64,000 nucleotides of DNA, from the NCBI RefSeq assembly GCF_900114355.1, contig NZ_FOSS01000002.1, positions 540,747 through 604,746 on the forward strand, written 5' to 3'. The position numbers and the translations under genes are program-made. The DNA is from Lysobacter sp. cf310. GTDB lineage: Bacteria; Pseudomonadota; Gammaproteobacteria; Xanthomonadales; Xanthomonadaceae. Below, piece by piece: positions 55,060-64,000 of this stretch (position 1 is its first letter; every line of letters starts with the position of its first letter). The notes below the pieces were generated by a model that worked only from the letters and a program-made list of their open reading frames with translations, was not told where the DNA came from and searched no databases.

Positions 55060-56070
55060 TTATTTGACGCGCGACAGCCCGCGCCAGGTGTTGTTGCCGC
55101 CGCCCATCACCGCGTCGGGCGAGCCGATCCAGAAGTTGAGGTTCAGGAAATCCTCGTCGTCCTGGTAGACGTAGCCGTTGGCCAGCGCATAGGGCCACGG
55201 CAGGTTGGTCGGCGAGAACACGCCGTAGCCGAAGCCCAAGGTCGGGAACGAGGACATCAGCGGCGTCGGCGTGCCGCCGTCGTACTGGCAGGTGTAGGTC
55301 CACCAGTTGCCGCCCAGGTTGAAGCTGGGGAACACGCCGCCGCTGGACCAGTTGGCGTTGGCCCAATCCTCGTTGTCGTGACGGCGCAGCACGCGGCGCG
55401 AACCCGGCGGACAGAACATGCCCAGGTTCTGCACCGCGTAGTCGTACTGGTTGCCCCAGTTGGCCAGCGGCTTGAACGCGAACGACGCGTCCCAGCTCAG
55501 GCGACAGAAGCGCCAGGTGGTGTTGCTGTTGGACACGGTCGCGCCGATCCAGCCCCAACGCGAATTGGCGTTGCGGCGGTCTTCGTCGTCCATGTGCATC
55601 TGCACCAGCACGTGCGGCGACGGGCACGAGGCCTTATCGGGAATCACGCCGACGCTGTAGAGCAGATTGAACAGCCAGTCGAACCAGCCGTAGCGGCCGA
55701 CCTTGGCCGCCGCGCGCTCGACGCTCATGGCGACGAAGCCGGAACGCGCCTGCGCCGACTGCCCTTCCTTGGCCGGCTCGCAGGGACCGTCGAAGCCCAG
55801 GGCGCGGCAATAGATCAGCGCGGCCTTCTCGCCTTCCTCGGCCATGAAGCGCTCGGGATCGACCTTGGAGGTGTCCGGATAGCGCTTGTCGAGGTCCTCG
55901 ACGTAGGCCAGATGCTGCTTCACCGCCTCGGGCACCGGCGGTTCGTTGCGCTTGAACTCCTGCTCCTCCTTGGGCGTTTCCTCCTCGGATTGATCGGCCA
56001 TCGCCACCAGCGGCGACAAGGCCAACAGCACCGTCATGCACAGCGTCCCTATCACGTGTTCCTTTTTCAC
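55060..56070 (-). CDS. Secreted protein of unknown family with 71-residue internal repeats
   Basis: A 336-residue protein. GTG start with strong AAGGAG 8 bases upstream; signal peptide MKKEHVIGTLCMTVLLALSPLVAMA (first residue as Met). An acidic linker (27-75) leads to a Cys- and Trp-rich region. Residues about 149-336 hold two and a half tandem units of 71 residues. Each unit opens with Cys-Pro-Pro/Ser or Pro-Trp-Pro (149, 220, 291). Then come D-D/N-E-D (161-164, 232-235, 304-307), N-x-N (167-169, 238-240, 310-312), Gly, and N-x-x-W (183-186, 255-258 as N-W-W-T, 326-329). I recognise no family. The architecture suggests an extracellular carbohydrate-binding or adhesive protein, but that is only inference. 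Confidence 0.8.
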   Translation of the reverse strand: MKKEHVIGTLCMTVLLALSPLVAMADQSEEETPKEEQEFKRNEPPVPEAVKQHLAYVEDLDKRYPDTSKVDPERFMAEEGEKAALIYCRALGFDGPCEPAKEGQSAQARSGFVAMSVERAAAKVGRYGWFDWLFNLLYSVGVIPDKASCPSPHVLVQMHMDDEDRRNANSRWGWIGATVSNSNTTWRFCRLSWDASFAFKPLANWGNQYDYAVQNLGMFCPPGSRRVLRRHDNEDWANANWSSGGVFPSFNLGGNWWTYTCQYDGGTPTPLMSSFPTLGFGYGVFSPTNLPWPYALANGYVYQDDEDFLNLNFWIGSPDAVMGGGNNTWRGLSRVK

Positions 56071-56444
56071 GTTGTTGCTCCTTGAGTCGTCCATCCATTG
56101 ATCGATCGGGCCGGTCCGTGGGCGAGAGGCCATCCAGACCTGCCCGCTGTCGCGCCGCGCGGTCCACGCGCGAGGCGCGGGCCGGGTCGGAGCGCGGCCA
56201 CCCTAGCGGCAGTGGCTGGCGAAAAATGGGCTGCGGTTCCGCGCCCCGGCCAATCCGGTTGGCCGGCCCGGCGTGTGCAGGCCTGTGGCGGCAGGCCGGC
56301 GGCGCGCGGCGCTACCGATGGCGGGCAGGCTGACGAGACTCGCGCTCGCCGGGGCACTCTGGGTTGCGCCCGGTGCGCGAGATCCAGCGCGTTCTGGCGC
56401 CGCGAGCCAACCCGCAGTTGCCTGGGGCCGCCGACGCGCGGCGA
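56071..56444. other. 374-bp gene-free stretch
   Basis: No reading frame here has family features. The only structure I see is an 8-bp hairpin CCGGCCAA/TTGGCCGG (56246-56266) with a 5-base loop and no T run. The promoter of the 55060-56070 gene should lie here, but I cannot pick one. Confidence 0.6.
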
Positions 56445-57113
56445 TCAGTCGTTCGCGACCACCTGCAGACGTCGCCAGATCGACAACTGGGTGCGCTGGC
56501 GCCGGCGTTCGCGGTACACCGCCGCGACCAGGGTCAAACCGATCGCGAACGCGCCGATACCGACCTGGCTGGCGCTCCAATAGCGGTAACCGCCGCGCGC
56601 GGCGTCGATCGCGACGAACACCAAGGCCGCGGCGGCCGCGTTGCAGGCCAGGCTGCACAGCACCTTCATGCGATTCAGCGCCTGCCGCGAGGACGGGTCG
56701 ACCGCCTCCAGGTATTCGCGCATGCGCCGGTCGACGTCGTGGAACACCGAGGTCGACATATGCGCGGCGTCGGGCAGGCTCAGGCCCTCGTCGCGCTGCA
56801 GGCGCTGGGCCAGGAACGCGATCGCCGGCGTCCAGGCCTGGCGCAGCCGCGGCCAGACGATGGCCTGGGCGAAGGCGTAAACCAGGCGCCCGAGCGGGCT
56901 CAGGGCCAGGCCCAGCACGTAGGCGCCGGCGAACCAGGTCGGCAGGGTCAGTTCCGGCGCCTGCGCGCGCAGCAGGCGCAGGCCGTCCGGGTAACGCAGG
57001 GCCAGCGCGGTCAGCAGCAGGCCGCCCGGGCATAGCCAGGCCAGCAGATCGTCGTAGAGCCAGGCGCCGGCGGCGCGTGGCCCGGGCTCGCGCCCCTGCG
57101 GGGAGGTCGGCAT
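56445..57113 (-). CDS. Polytopic membrane protein of unknown function
   Basis: A 222-residue protein that I cannot assign. Hydrophobic segments at about 24-45 (LLAWLCPGGLLLTALALRY), 60-80 (TWFAGAYVLGLALSPLGRLVY), 152-172 (LCSLACNAAAAALVFVAIDAA) and 182-200 (VGIGAFAIGLTLVAAVY) make four helices. The middle loop (AFLAQRLQRDEGLSLPDAAHM...YLEAVDPSSRQALNRM) is charged. It lies 13 bp after the DUF6165 gene and is probably co-expressed with it. Confidence 0.7.
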   Translation of the reverse strand: MPTSPQGREPGPRAAGAWLYDDLLAWLCPGGLLLTALALRYPDGLRLLRAQAPELTLPTWFAGAYVLGLALSPLGRLVYAFAQAIVWPRLRQAWTPAIAFLAQRLQRDEGLSLPDAAHMSTSVFHDVDRRMREYLEAVDPSSRQALNRMKVLCSLACNAAAAALVFVAIDAARGGYRYWSASQVGIGAFAIGLTLVAAVYRERRRQRTQLSIWRRLQVVAND

Positions 57114-57126
57114 GCGCCGGACCGGC

Positions 57127-57537
57127 TCAGGGCGCGGCGGCGCCGCTCTTGTAGTCCTGGTAGGACTTTTCCTCGACGTAGCTGGAACCCAGCGCGAGGT
57201 TGATGTCCTTCTTGATCCGGGCGCGCTCGTCGTTCTCGAAATAGACGCTGCGCGCCAGACGCACGAACTCGGCGTCGAAGGCCTGGGCCTTTTCCTTGAT
57301 GCGGATGTCGTCCTCGATCACCCACAGGCGCTCGTTCACGGCCTTGAGCTCGGCGCGCAGGCGCACGATGTCGTGGCCGGCGGCCGGATGGGCCATCCAG
57401 GTCTGTTCCAGGGCCGACAGCTCGTTGCGCACGTTGGCCAGCTTGGCCGGGTCGCTCATGCGCTCGGACTTGATCTGCAGGATGGCGATCTTGTCCAGCA
57501 ATTCGCCGAAGGACACCGGAACCAGGATTTCGGACAT
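57127..57537 (-). CDS. DUF6165 family protein
   Basis: A 136-residue all-helical acidic protein without signal peptide. Its start VPVSFGELLDKIAILQIKSERMSDPAKLANVRNEL is the conserved part of a small family often found beside glycosyltransferase or LPS genes in proteobacteria; the heptosyltransferase and Kdo kinase genes lie 3-4 kb away. The name is from memory of this sequence pattern. Function unknown. It leads a two-gene unit with the membrane protein. Confidence 0.75.
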   Translation of the reverse strand: MSEILVPVSFGELLDKIAILQIKSERMSDPAKLANVRNELSALEQTWMAHPAAGHDIVRLRAELKAVNERLWVIEDDIRIKEKAQAFDAEFVRLARSVYFENDERARIKKDINLALGSSYVEEKSYQDYKSGAAAP

Positions 57538-57587
57538 GGCAGCGTTTCGTTCAGGGGGACCACAGTGTAGCCGGCCGGACGCATGCC

Positions 57588-57616
57588 TTGTCGGAAGGCT
57601 CCGCGACCCGTATCAT
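57588..57616 (+). promoter_or_regulatory. Sigma-70 promoter of tRNA-Ser(CGA)
   Basis: TTGTCG (57588-57593) and TATCAT (57611-57616) with an exact 17-base spacer, ending 18 bases before the tRNA. Confidence 0.6.
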
Positions 57617-57634
57617 TCCCGGCTCACTGCACCC

Positions 57635-57725
<91 letters not shown>

Positions 57726-57733
57726 GATTATGC

Positions 57734-57762
57734 AAAGCGGGCCCGACCGGGCCCGCTTTTTT
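57734..57762 (+). terminator. Rho-independent terminator of tRNA-Ser(CGA)
   Basis: An 11-bp stem AAAGCGGGCCC (57734-57744 and 57749-57759) with a GACC loop and a T run, 9 bp after the tRNA. Confidence 0.92.
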
Positions 57763-57994
57763 GTTGGCCGCGGCCCCGCCAGCGGCGCCGGATCGTGCGG
57801 GAATCGCGCCGAACCGTGTCGCAGGGCAGGTTTTTTACGCGATGATGCGCGGCCCCGGTCATGTTTCGTTACTGCAACACCGGGCAAGGTCGTGAGGGGG
57901 ACGCGACCGCCGCTTGCTGCACGGCCGCTACGCCCCGATGATTCCGTTTACTACCCGAAGAGCCTCCGACAAACGCGACCGGCATGATCGACTC

Positions 57995-58699
57995 ATGATC
58001 GAATTCGGACACCTGACGCATGTCGGCCTGCGCCGCGAGCTCAATGAAGACACCTATTACGGTGACAGCGAACTGGGCCTGTGGCTGGTCGCTGACGGAA
58101 TGGGCGGACATGAGTACGGCGAGGTCGCCAGCGCGCTGGCGCGCGAAGCCATCGTGCGCGAAGTCCGCGACGGCACGCCGCTGGCTCAGGCCATCCGGAT
58201 CGCCGACGAGGAGATCATCCGCACCTCGCGCCGCCGCAACGACGCCCTGCCCATGGGCACCACGGTGGTCGCCGCGCGCGTCAACGGCAACCGATTCGAG
58301 GTTGCCTGGGTGGGCGACAGCCGGGTCTACCTGTGGCGCGACGGCCAGTTGGCCCAGCTCTCGCAGGACCACAGCTACGTCCAGGAACTGATCGCCAACG
58401 GCGCGATCACCCACGAGCAGGCGCGCAGCCACCCGCACCGCAACGTGGTGACCCAGGCCCTGGGCGTGACCGACCCGCGCAATCTGAACGTCGAGACCAT
58501 GACCGGCGAGCTCCGTCCCGGCATGCAGCTGCTGTTGTGCAGCGATGGGCTGACCGAGGAAGTCGACGACCGCAGCATCGCGCGCGTGCTCGCGCACAAC
58601 GATTGCAGCGCGCAGGAATGCGTGGACAGCCTGGTCGCGGCCGCGCTCGACGGCGGCGGCTCGGACAACGTCACGGTGATTCTGGTCCGCAGCCACTAG
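57995..58699 (+). CDS. PP2C-family serine/threonine phosphatase
   Basis: A 234-residue Stp1/PrpC-like phosphatase. All family motifs are present: RRELNEDTYYG, LVADGMGGHEYGE, MGTTVVAA, VAWVGDSRVYLWRDG, LLLCSDGLTEEVDD and GGSDNVTVILVR; the Asp residues bind two Mn ions. No membrane segment. It removes phosphate from Ser/Thr kinase substrates; no kinase gene is adjacent. The ATG at 57995 (MIEFGHLTHVGL) is preferred over the longer in-frame starts because the fold begins there, although its Shine-Dalgarno is weak. Confidence 0.9.
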   Translation: MIEFGHLTHVGLRRELNEDTYYGDSELGLWLVADGMGGHEYGEVASALAREAIVREVRDGTPLAQAIRIADEEIIRTSRRRNDALPMGTTVVAARVNGNRFEVAWVGDSRVYLWRDGQLAQLSQDHSYVQELIANGAITHEQARSHPHRNVVTQALGVTDPRNLNVETMTGELRPGMQLLLCSDGLTEEVDDRSIARVLAHNDCSAQECVDSLVAAALDGGGSDNVTVILVRSH

Positions 58700-58872
58700 G
58701 CCGCGCGGATGGCGATGGTGCGCTGGTCACCGCACGCTGCGCCCGACGGTTTCATCCCCACCCCACTCGCGCGCCTCACCCGTAGGACGTGAGCCGCAGG
58801 CGAACCGCATCGTCGCGTCGTAGCCCGAACCACGATGGTGCGGTTGCCACCGCACCCTAGCGAAGGCCGCCC

Positions 58873-59592
58873 TTATGTCGCCGCCGACGCCTCCATCGCG
58901 TCCCACAAACACTTGCCCGCCTTCTTGCGCAGCTTCTCCAGGCGCGCCTCGTGCGCGGCGCGTTCCTCGCTGCTGATCTGCACGCGCGGGCGCGGCGCGC
59001 TGGCGTCCAGATCGAACACCGCCGCCGCGGACTGGCCGCCGCCGTCCTCGCCCTGGCCGAAGCCCAGATCGCTCTGGCCCGAGGTCAGGCCGATGTAAAC
59101 CTCGGCCAGCAACTGGGCGTCGAGCAGCGCGCCGTGCAACTGGCGGTGCGCGTTGTCCACGCCCAGGCGCTTGCACAGCGCGTCCAGCGAATTGCGTTGG
59201 CCCGGGAAGCGCTGGCGCGCCAGCAGCAGCGAGTCCTCGATGGTGGCGCGATCGCCGAGCTTGCCGTACTGCGGCCCCGCCAGCGCCAGTTCGTTGTCGA
59301 GGAAGCCGACGTCGAAGGCCGCGTTGTGGATGACCAGCTCGGCGCCGTCGATGAAGGCCAGGAATTCGTCGACGATGGTTTCGAACTTCGGCTTGTCGGC
59401 CAGGAATTCCAAGGTCAGGCCGGTGACTTCCTGCGCCCCGGGTTCGAATTCGCGCTCGGGGTTCAAATACGTGTGGAAGGTCCGGCCGGTCGGGCGACGC
59501 TCGACGAACTCGACGCAGCCGATTTCGACCACGCGGTTGCCGCGCTCCCAGCTCAGGCCGGTGGTTTCGGTATCCAGAATGACTTGGCGCAT
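58873..59592 (-). CDS. dnaQ: DNA polymerase III epsilon subunit (3'-5' exonuclease)
   Basis: A 239-residue DEDD proofreading exonuclease. Motif I is ILDTETTGLSWERG (5-18), motif II HNAAFDVGFLDNEL and motif III HGALLDAQLLAEVY. The C-terminal tail (residues 180-239) carries the alpha-subunit binding segment. It lies downstream of rnhA, in the conserved gloB-yafS-rnhA-dnaQ neighbourhood. Confidence 0.95.
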   Translation of the reverse strand: MRQVILDTETTGLSWERGNRVVEIGCVEFVERRPTGRTFHTYLNPEREFEPGAQEVTGLTLEFLADKPKFETIVDEFLAFIDGAELVIHNAAFDVGFLDNELALAGPQYGKLGDRATIEDSLLLARQRFPGQRNSLDALCKRLGVDNAHRQLHGALLDAQLLAEVYIGLTSGQSDLGFGQGEDGGGQSAAAVFDLDASAPRPRVQISSEERAAHEARLEKLRKKAGKCLWDAMEASAAT

Positions 59593-59611
59593 GGCTCGAT
59601 TCTCGCCCAAC

Positions 59612-60070
59612 TCAGCGCGCGACGCTGCGGTAGCGCTGCGCCTGCGTGCGCGCCAGCACATCGACGCGCTCGTTGTCGGGGTCGCCGGAATGGCCCTTGA
59701 CCCACTTCCACTCGACCTTGTGGCGCAGGTTGGCCTGGTGCAGGCGCTCCCACAGGTCGCGATTCTTCACCGCGTCGCCGCCGGCGGTCTTCCAGCCGCG
59801 CCGCACCCAGTTGCCCATCCACTCGGTGATGCCCTTGCGCACGTACTGCGAGTCGGTGTGCAGGGTCGCCACGCAGGGTTCGGTCAGCGCTTCCAGGGCC
59901 ATGATCGCGCCCATCAGCTCCATGCGGTTGTTGGTGGTGTCGGGCTCGCCGCCGGACAGCTCGCGCTCGCGGCCCTTGTAGCGCAGCAGCGCGGCCCAGC
60001 CGCCGGGCCCGGGGTTGCCCAGGCAGGCGCCGTCGGTGTGGATGTCGACGGTCTTGGTGTCGGTCGCCAA
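59612..60070 (-). CDS. rnhA: Ribonuclease HI
   Basis: A 152-residue RNase H. The acidic catalytic set is visible: D in [15 protein letters not shown] in [10 protein letters not shown] in [10 protein letters not shown], and a C-terminal acidic residue in NERVDVLA. The basic handle [13 protein letters not shown] is present. No ATG fits; the start used is TTG at 60070 (first residues [13 protein letters not shown]). It removes RNA from RNA-DNA hybrids. 19 bp separate it from dnaQ. Confidence 0.93.
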   Translation of the reverse strand: MATDTKTVDIHTDGACLGNPGPGGWAALLRYKGRERELSGGEPDTTNNRMELMGAIMALEALTEPCVATLHTDSQYVRKGITEWMGNWVRRGWKTAGGDAVKNRDLWERLHQANLRHKVEWKWVKGHSGDPDNERVDVLARTQAQRYRSVAR

Positions 60071-60114
60071 TGCGTGATCTTGCAAAGCCTGCGGTCCTGT
60101 CTGAGGGCCGCGCA

Positions 60115-60825
60115 TTATCGCCGCTGCGACGCCGAACGGCGCGCATTCGTGCCGGCCAGGGCGCCGCCGGCCTGCCAGCGCAAATTGCGCAGCCGCGCCG
60201 GCGGGATCAGAGCGTGCACGCGCTTGGACACGGTCAGGCCGATGCCGGCGCGCAAACGATCGGCCGCGCCGATCCCGACCGCGCCGTGCGCGGGCCGCCA
60301 CAGCGGCCCCAGCCATTGCAGGCTCACCGAATCGGCGGCGAAGCCGGCGCCGCGCAGCATCGATTGCCAGGCGCCGGTGTTGTAGGCGTGCAGGCCCGAA
60401 CGCGCCCAACGCGCGCGGTAGGGGCTCCAGGGGTTGAGCGCGGCCAGCCACAGGGTGCCGCCGGGCGCGAGCACGCGCGCGCACTCGTCCAGCAGCGGCA
60501 TCGGGTCGATGCCGTCGTCCAGCACGTGCTGCAGCAGCACCGCGCCCAGCGCCTCGCTGGCCAGCGGCAGCGGCAGCACGCTGCGGAAGGCGCCGTCGAA
60601 GCCCAGGCCCTGGCGGCGCAGGCGCACCCCGCGCGTGCTGGTGCCGCCCGGCGGCGAGGTCGCGTCCACGCCGATCCAGGCCCAGGGCATGGCCTGGCAG
60701 CCGGCCAGCACCCGCGCCATCGCCGCGGACTCGACGTCGAGCAGGCCCTGGCCGGCGACCCCACCGAACCAGGCGAGGGCGGCATTGGGTTGACGGCCGG
60801 TGGACAGGGCGGGCATGGTCGCCAT
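60115..60825 (-). CDS. Class I SAM-dependent methyltransferase (YafS-like)
   Basis: A 236-residue protein in the position of E. coli yafS (between gloB and rnhA). The usual motif I glycine loop is degenerate ([12 protein letters not shown]). The later motif [40 protein letters not shown], however, is a typical methyltransferase segment. It is probably a small-molecule or tRNA/protein methyltransferase of unknown target. It is divergent from gloB. Confidence 0.78.
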   Translation of the reverse strand: MATMPALSTGRQPNAALAWFGGVAGQGLLDVESAAMARVLAGCQAMPWAWIGVDATSPPGGTSTRGVRLRRQGLGFDGAFRSVLPLPLASEALGAVLLQHVLDDGIDPMPLLDECARVLAPGGTLWLAALNPWSPYRARWARSGLHAYNTGAWQSMLRGAGFAADSVSLQWLGPLWRPAHGAVGIGAADRLRAGIGLTVSKRVHALIPPARLRNLRWQAGGALAGTNARRSASQRR

Positions 60826-60940
60826 TCTGTCGGAACATCCCGTTGAAAGCGCGGTCCCTACGCAGGCCCGGCAACGCGGCCCCCATTCAGCGGCATGTTC
60901 AGCGGGGCCCGCCGCGGCCGGCCGCCCAGGAGCTCAACGA

Positions 60941-61720
60941 ATGCGATTGCTGGCGCTGCCCGCCCTCAACGACAACTACATCTGGGCCCTGTCGGCCGAC
61001 GACGAGTCGGCGCTGATCGTCGATCCCGGCGATGCCGCGCCGGTGCTGGGCGCGGCCGTGCACGGCCTGCGCCCGACCGGGATCCTGCTGACCCACCACC
61101 ACAACGACCATATCGGCGGGGTCGAGGCCATCCTCGCCCACTGGCCGGGCATCCCGGTGTTCGCGCCCGACGACGACCGCATCGGCGCGGCCACCGCGCG
61201 CGTCGGCGACGGCGTGCGCCTGCATCTGGGCGGCTGGAGCGCGCGCGTGCTCGCCGTGCCCGGCCATACCCTCAGCCACATCGCCTATCACCTGGAGGAC
61301 GTGGGCGGCCACGGCCTGCTGTTCAGCGGCGACACCCTCTTCAGCCTCGGCTGCGGCCGCCTGTTCGAAGGCACGCCGGCGCAGATGCACACCTCGCTGT
61401 CGCGCCTGGCCGCCCTGCCCGGCGACACCCGCCTGTGCTGCGGCCACGAATACACCCTGTCCAACGCCGCCTTCGCGCGCGCGGTGGAACCGTCCAACCC
61501 GGCGCTGCTGCGCCGCATCGAGGAAGCCCAGGCCATGCGTAACGCCGGACGTCCGACCCTGCCCAGCACCCTGGCCGACGAAGTCGCGGCCAATCCCTTC
61601 CTGCGCGTGCATCAACCCGCCGTGCGCGCGGCCGTGGCCCGGCGCCTGCGCCGCGACCCCCAGGACGACATCGACACCTTCGCCGAATTGCGGCGCTGGA
61701 AAGACGGGTTCCAGGCATGA
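60941..61720 (+). CDS. gloB: Hydroxyacylglutathione hydrolase (glyoxalase II)
   Basis: A 259-residue metallo-hydrolase. The metal motif [11 protein letters not shown] (about 50-60) is intact, with further ligands in [29 protein letters not shown] and [14 protein letters not shown]. Length and C-terminal lid match GloB. It hydrolyses S-lactoylglutathione in methylglyoxal detoxification. AGGAG is 8 bases before the ATG. Confidence 0.94.
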   Translation: MRLLALPALNDNYIWALSADDESALIVDPGDAAPVLGAAVHGLRPTGILLTHHHNDHIGGVEAILAHWPGIPVFAPDDDRIGAATARVGDGVRLHLGGWSARVLAVPGHTLSHIAYHLEDVGGHGLLFSGDTLFSLGCGRLFEGTPAQMHTSLSRLAALPGDTRLCCGHEYTLSNAAFARAVEPSNPALLRRIEEAQAMRNAGRPTLPSTLADEVAANPFLRVHQPAVRAAVARRLRRDPQDDIDTFAELRRWKDGFQA

Positions 61721-62931
61721 GCCGGGCCCGCAACGCCGGCCGCCTCGCCGCGGCCGCGCTGATGCTGGCGGCGGGCTGGAGCGCGCCCGCATTCGCCCAG
61801 GCACCGGCCAAGGAAGCCGCGACCGCAGCGGCCGAGCCCGCGCCGCAAGCCGCGATCCCCGGCCCCACTCGCAACGGCCGCGAGATCTACCAGCGCTTCC
61901 GCGAAGGCCTGGCCGATCCCAGCTGCGAAGCCGGCGCCAGCACGCGCTGGCGCCAGCACTTCGCCACCGCGCCCAAGCGCCTGGCCGCCAGCAACGACGA
62001 CACCCTGCCCTTGTTCGGCTACGTGGTCGACGCGCTGCGCGAAGCGCATCTGCCCACCGAGTACGCGCTGATCCCCTTCGTTGAAAGCGGCTACAAGCCG
62101 GGCGCGCGCAGCGCCGCCGGTCCGGCTGGGCTGTGGCAGATGATCGCGATCACCGCGCGCAATCACCGCGTGCCGATCCGCGCCGGCTACGACGGCCGCT
62201 TGTCGCCGGTGGATTCGACCCAGGCCGCGGTGCGTTATCTGAAAACCCTGCACGGCATGTTCGCTGGCGACTGGCGTCTGACCGTGATGGCCTACAACGC
62301 CGGCGAGTACCGCATCCTGGGCGCCCTCAAGCGCAGCGGCCAGGTCGCGCGCGACGCCAAGCCCGAACAACTCGTCGGCCTGTCCGACATCACCCAGGCC
62401 TACGTGCGCAAACTGCATGCGCTGTCCTGCCTGATGGAACAGGCCGACGATCGCGAGGAATGGCTGCGCGCGCTGGACCGCCCGGTGCCGCGCCTGCAGG
62501 CGGTGACCGTGCCCGACGACGTCGCCGACATCGCCGCCTGGGCGCGCCGCAGCGGCCAGGACGCGGCCCAGCTGCAACGCCTCAATCCGGTCTTCGCCGG
62601 CGGCCGCATCGGCCAGGCCGGCGGCGCGCGCGCGCCGCTGCTGGCGGTGCCGGCCAGCGCGATCGGCGGCGTCGACGCCGACCAGGCGCAAGCCACCCGC
62701 ACCGCCGCCGTGCCGGCCAGCGCGCCGGAGCAGACGCCCGCCGCCGAGACCGCCCCAGCCGGCGAGCCGCGCCGCCACACCGTCGCGCGCGGCGACAACG
62801 CCTGGACCATCGCGCGCCGCTACGGCATCCGCGTGGCCGACCTGATGCAACGCAACGGCCTGGGCGCCAATGCCGTGCTCAAGCCCGGCCAGGCCCTGCT
62901 GATCGACGCACCCGGGGCGAGCGCGCCGTGA
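61717..62931 (+). CDS. MltD-like membrane-bound lytic transglycosylase with LysM
   Basis: A 404-residue protein. A signal peptide ([27 protein letters not shown]) leads to a GH23-type domain whose catalytic Glu is in [32 protein letters not shown] (about residue 110-125). A degenerate middle part is followed by one LysM motif at the C-terminus ([29 protein letters not shown]). It cleaves peptidoglycan glycan strands. Lipobox is absent, so 'membrane-bound' is by family only. It overlaps the gloB stop by 4 bp (ATGA), as mltD lies next to gloB in E. coli. Confidence 0.9.
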   Translation: MSRARNAGRLAAAALMLAAGWSAPAFAQAPAKEAATAAAEPAPQAAIPGPTRNGREIYQRFREGLADPSCEAGASTRWRQHFATAPKRLAASNDDTLPLFGYVVDALREAHLPTEYALIPFVESGYKPGARSAAGPAGLWQMIAITARNHRVPIRAGYDGRLSPVDSTQAAVRYLKTLHGMFAGDWRLTVMAYNAGEYRILGALKRSGQVARDAKPEQLVGLSDITQAYVRKLHALSCLMEQADDREEWLRALDRPVPRLQAVTVPDDVADIAAWARRSGQDAAQLQRLNPVFAGGRIGQAGGARAPLLAVPASAIGGVDADQAQATRTAAVPASAPEQTPAAETAPAGEPRRHTVARGDNAWTIARRYGIRVADLMQRNGLGANAVLKPGQALLIDAPGASAP

Positions 62932-63061
62932 GGCACCGTACCGGATCGTCCGTCGCCGTCGCGCGGGTACACTAGAGTCTTTGCTCGACCGCGCACCGGT
63001 CGGGCGGTTCCGAAGCGCGGCCCACGACGGCCGCGTCCACCGCAAGTTTTAGGGAGTGCAC

Positions 63062-63853
63062 ATGGGTTTCCTGCAAGGTAAGCGCGCATTGATCACCGGC
63101 ATCGCCAGCGAGCGTTCGATCGCCAGCGGCATCGCCGAGGCCATGCACCGCGAAGGCGCGCAACTGGCGTTCACCTACCAGAACGAGAAGCTCAAGAGCC
63201 GCGTGGAGAAGGCCGCCGCCGAATACGGCAGCAACATCGTGATTCCGCTCGACGTCACCAGCGACGAGCAGATCGCGGCCTGCTTCGCCGAACTCGGTCA
63301 GCACTGGGACGGCTTCGACATCCTGGTCCACGCGATCGCCTACGCGCCGCGCGAAGCCATCGCCGGCCAGTTCCTCGACGGCCTCACCCGCGAGAACTTC
63401 GGCATCGCCCACGACATCTCGGCCTATTCGCTGGCCGCGATGGCCAAGGCCGCGCGCCCGCAGATGCAGGGCCGCAACGGTTCGATCCTGACCCTGAGCT
63501 ACCTCGGCGCCGAACGCGCGCTGGCCGGCTACAACGTGATGGGCGTGGCCAAGGCCAGCCTGGAAGCGACCGTGCGCTACCTGGCCTACAACCTCGGCCC
63601 GGAAGGCACCCGCGTCAACGCGATCTCGGCCGGCCCGATCAAGACCCTGGCCGCGGCCGGCATCGCCGGCTTCCGCAAGATCCTAGGCCATGTCGAGGAG
63701 AACGCGCCGATGCGCCGCACGGTCACGATCGAACAGGTCGGCAACGTCGCCGCCTTCCTGTGCTCGGACCTGGCCTCGGGCGTGACCGGCGAGATCACCT
63801 ATGTCGACTCGGGGTACAACATCCTGGGCATGACGGGGATCGAGAGCGAGTGA
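63062..63853 (+). CDS. fabI: Enoyl-ACP reductase I (FabI)
   Basis: A 263-residue SDR reductase. N-terminal [22 protein letters not shown] is FabI-specific. The catalytic Tyr/Lys are in [13 protein letters not shown] (Y-x6-K), and the substrate loop [12 protein letters not shown] follows. It makes the last reduction in each cycle and is the usual target of triclosan. ATG 63062 has AGGGAG six bases upstream. It lies outside the main fab cluster; a terminator follows at 63892. Confidence 0.96.
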   Translation: MGFLQGKRALITGIASERSIASGIAEAMHREGAQLAFTYQNEKLKSRVEKAAAEYGSNIVIPLDVTSDEQIAACFAELGQHWDGFDILVHAIAYAPREAIAGQFLDGLTRENFGIAHDISAYSLAAMAKAARPQMQGRNGSILTLSYLGAERALAGYNVMGVAKASLEATVRYLAYNLGPEGTRVNAISAGPIKTLAAAGIAGFRKILGHVEENAPMRRTVTIEQVGNVAAFLCSDLASGVTGEITYVDSGYNILGMTGIESE

Positions 63854-63891
63854 GTGGGAGCTGCGCTTAGGTGCGCGAGCGACAAGACCAG

Positions 63892-63921
63892 AAAAGCCCG
63901 GCGCGATGCCGGGCTTTTTCT
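63892..63921 (+). terminator. Rho-independent terminator of fabI
   Basis: An 11-bp stem AAAAGCCCGGC (63892-63902 and 63908-63918) with a 5-base loop and a T run, 38 bp after the stop. Confidence 0.92.
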
Positions 63922-63947
63922 TTGCGCCAACCCAACCGCAAGCGCTG

Positions 63948-63994
63948 CCCTCATCCGCCCTTCGGGCACCTTCTCCCGCGGGCGGGAGAAGGGA
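63948..63994. repeat. CCCTCATCCG-type hairpin repeat near the window end
   Basis: CCCTCATCCGCCC-TTCGGGC and CTTCTCCCGCGGGCGGGAGAAG form two adjacent hairpins of the common dispersed family. The right side may be cut off by the window end. Confidence 0.6.
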
Positions 63995-64000
63995 TAGCGA

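Overview
The window is a GC-rich (roughly 70 percent by eye) bacterial chromosome segment with densely packed, often overlapping genes. The set of operons points to a gammaproteobacterium of the Xanthomonadaceae, most likely Lysobacter or a close relative: rpoE-rseA-degP beside lepA-lepB-rnc-era-recO, yceD-rpmF-fab-pab-mltG-tmk-holB-pilZ, dnaX-ybaB-recR, gloB-yafS-rnhA-dnaQ, a Kdo kinase gene, and the dispersed CCCTCACCC-type hairpin repeats common in this family. The genus is inferred from gene content, not from a database search.

Layout. 1-5.2 kb (minus): the 5' end of an AidB-like acyl-CoA dehydrogenase, an FAD monooxygenase, a cold-shock protein, a nagZ-hpt-MTI phosphorylase operon (cell-wall recycling and purine salvage) and a CYTH protein. 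5.2-6.05 kb: an 840-bp gene-free island made of several repeat families. 6.05-7.4 kb (plus): a secreted S8 protease behind a good sigma-54-like promoter. 7.5-11.7 kb (minus): rlmD and a ydbH-ydbL pair for envelope lipid homeostasis. 11.7-12.5 kb: a receiver-Hpt phosphorelay protein. 12.5-21.4 kb (minus): rpoE, rseA, degP, lepA, lepB, a DUF4845 gene, rnc, era and recO. 21.7-23.7 kb: a two-domain beta-oxidation enzyme, followed by a 202-bp amplified hairpin repeat.

24.3-35.6 kb (minus) is one long run of type II fatty acid synthesis, folate, cell-wall, replication and pilus genes. From pabB to pilZ every junction is a 4-bp ATGA or GTGA overlap. 35.7-37.3 kb holds a maf-like gene and two small genes. 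37.3-39.2 kb is a GT39-type membrane glycosyltransferase. 39.4-43.8 kb is a MoxR-DUF58-transglutaminase-Slp operon. 43.9-48.0 kb (minus) holds a hypothetical periplasmic protein, a HIT protein, recR, ybaB and dnaX; tRNA-Ser(GGA) and 4.5S RNA lie divergently beyond dnaX. 48.8-53.7 kb (minus) is kdkA, an MBL-fold hydrolase, moaA, moaC, moaD, moaE and a beta-propeller protein. 53.75-54.8 kb is a heptosyltransferase-like GT9. 55-57.5 kb holds three poorly known genes, followed by tRNA-Ser(CGA), a PP2C phosphatase, dnaQ, rnhA, a yafS-like methyltransferase, gloB, an MltD-like lytic transglycosylase and fabI.

Most of the window is core genome. I see no phage, insertion sequence, CRISPR array or defence island. 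The most novel-looking protein is the secreted protein at 55060-56070, built on an approximately 71-residue internal repeat that I cannot assign to a family. Other points of interest are the sigma-54-like promoter of the protease, a PabB with alanine where the catalytic lysine is expected, a possible YnbE-YdbL fusion, and the repeat island.
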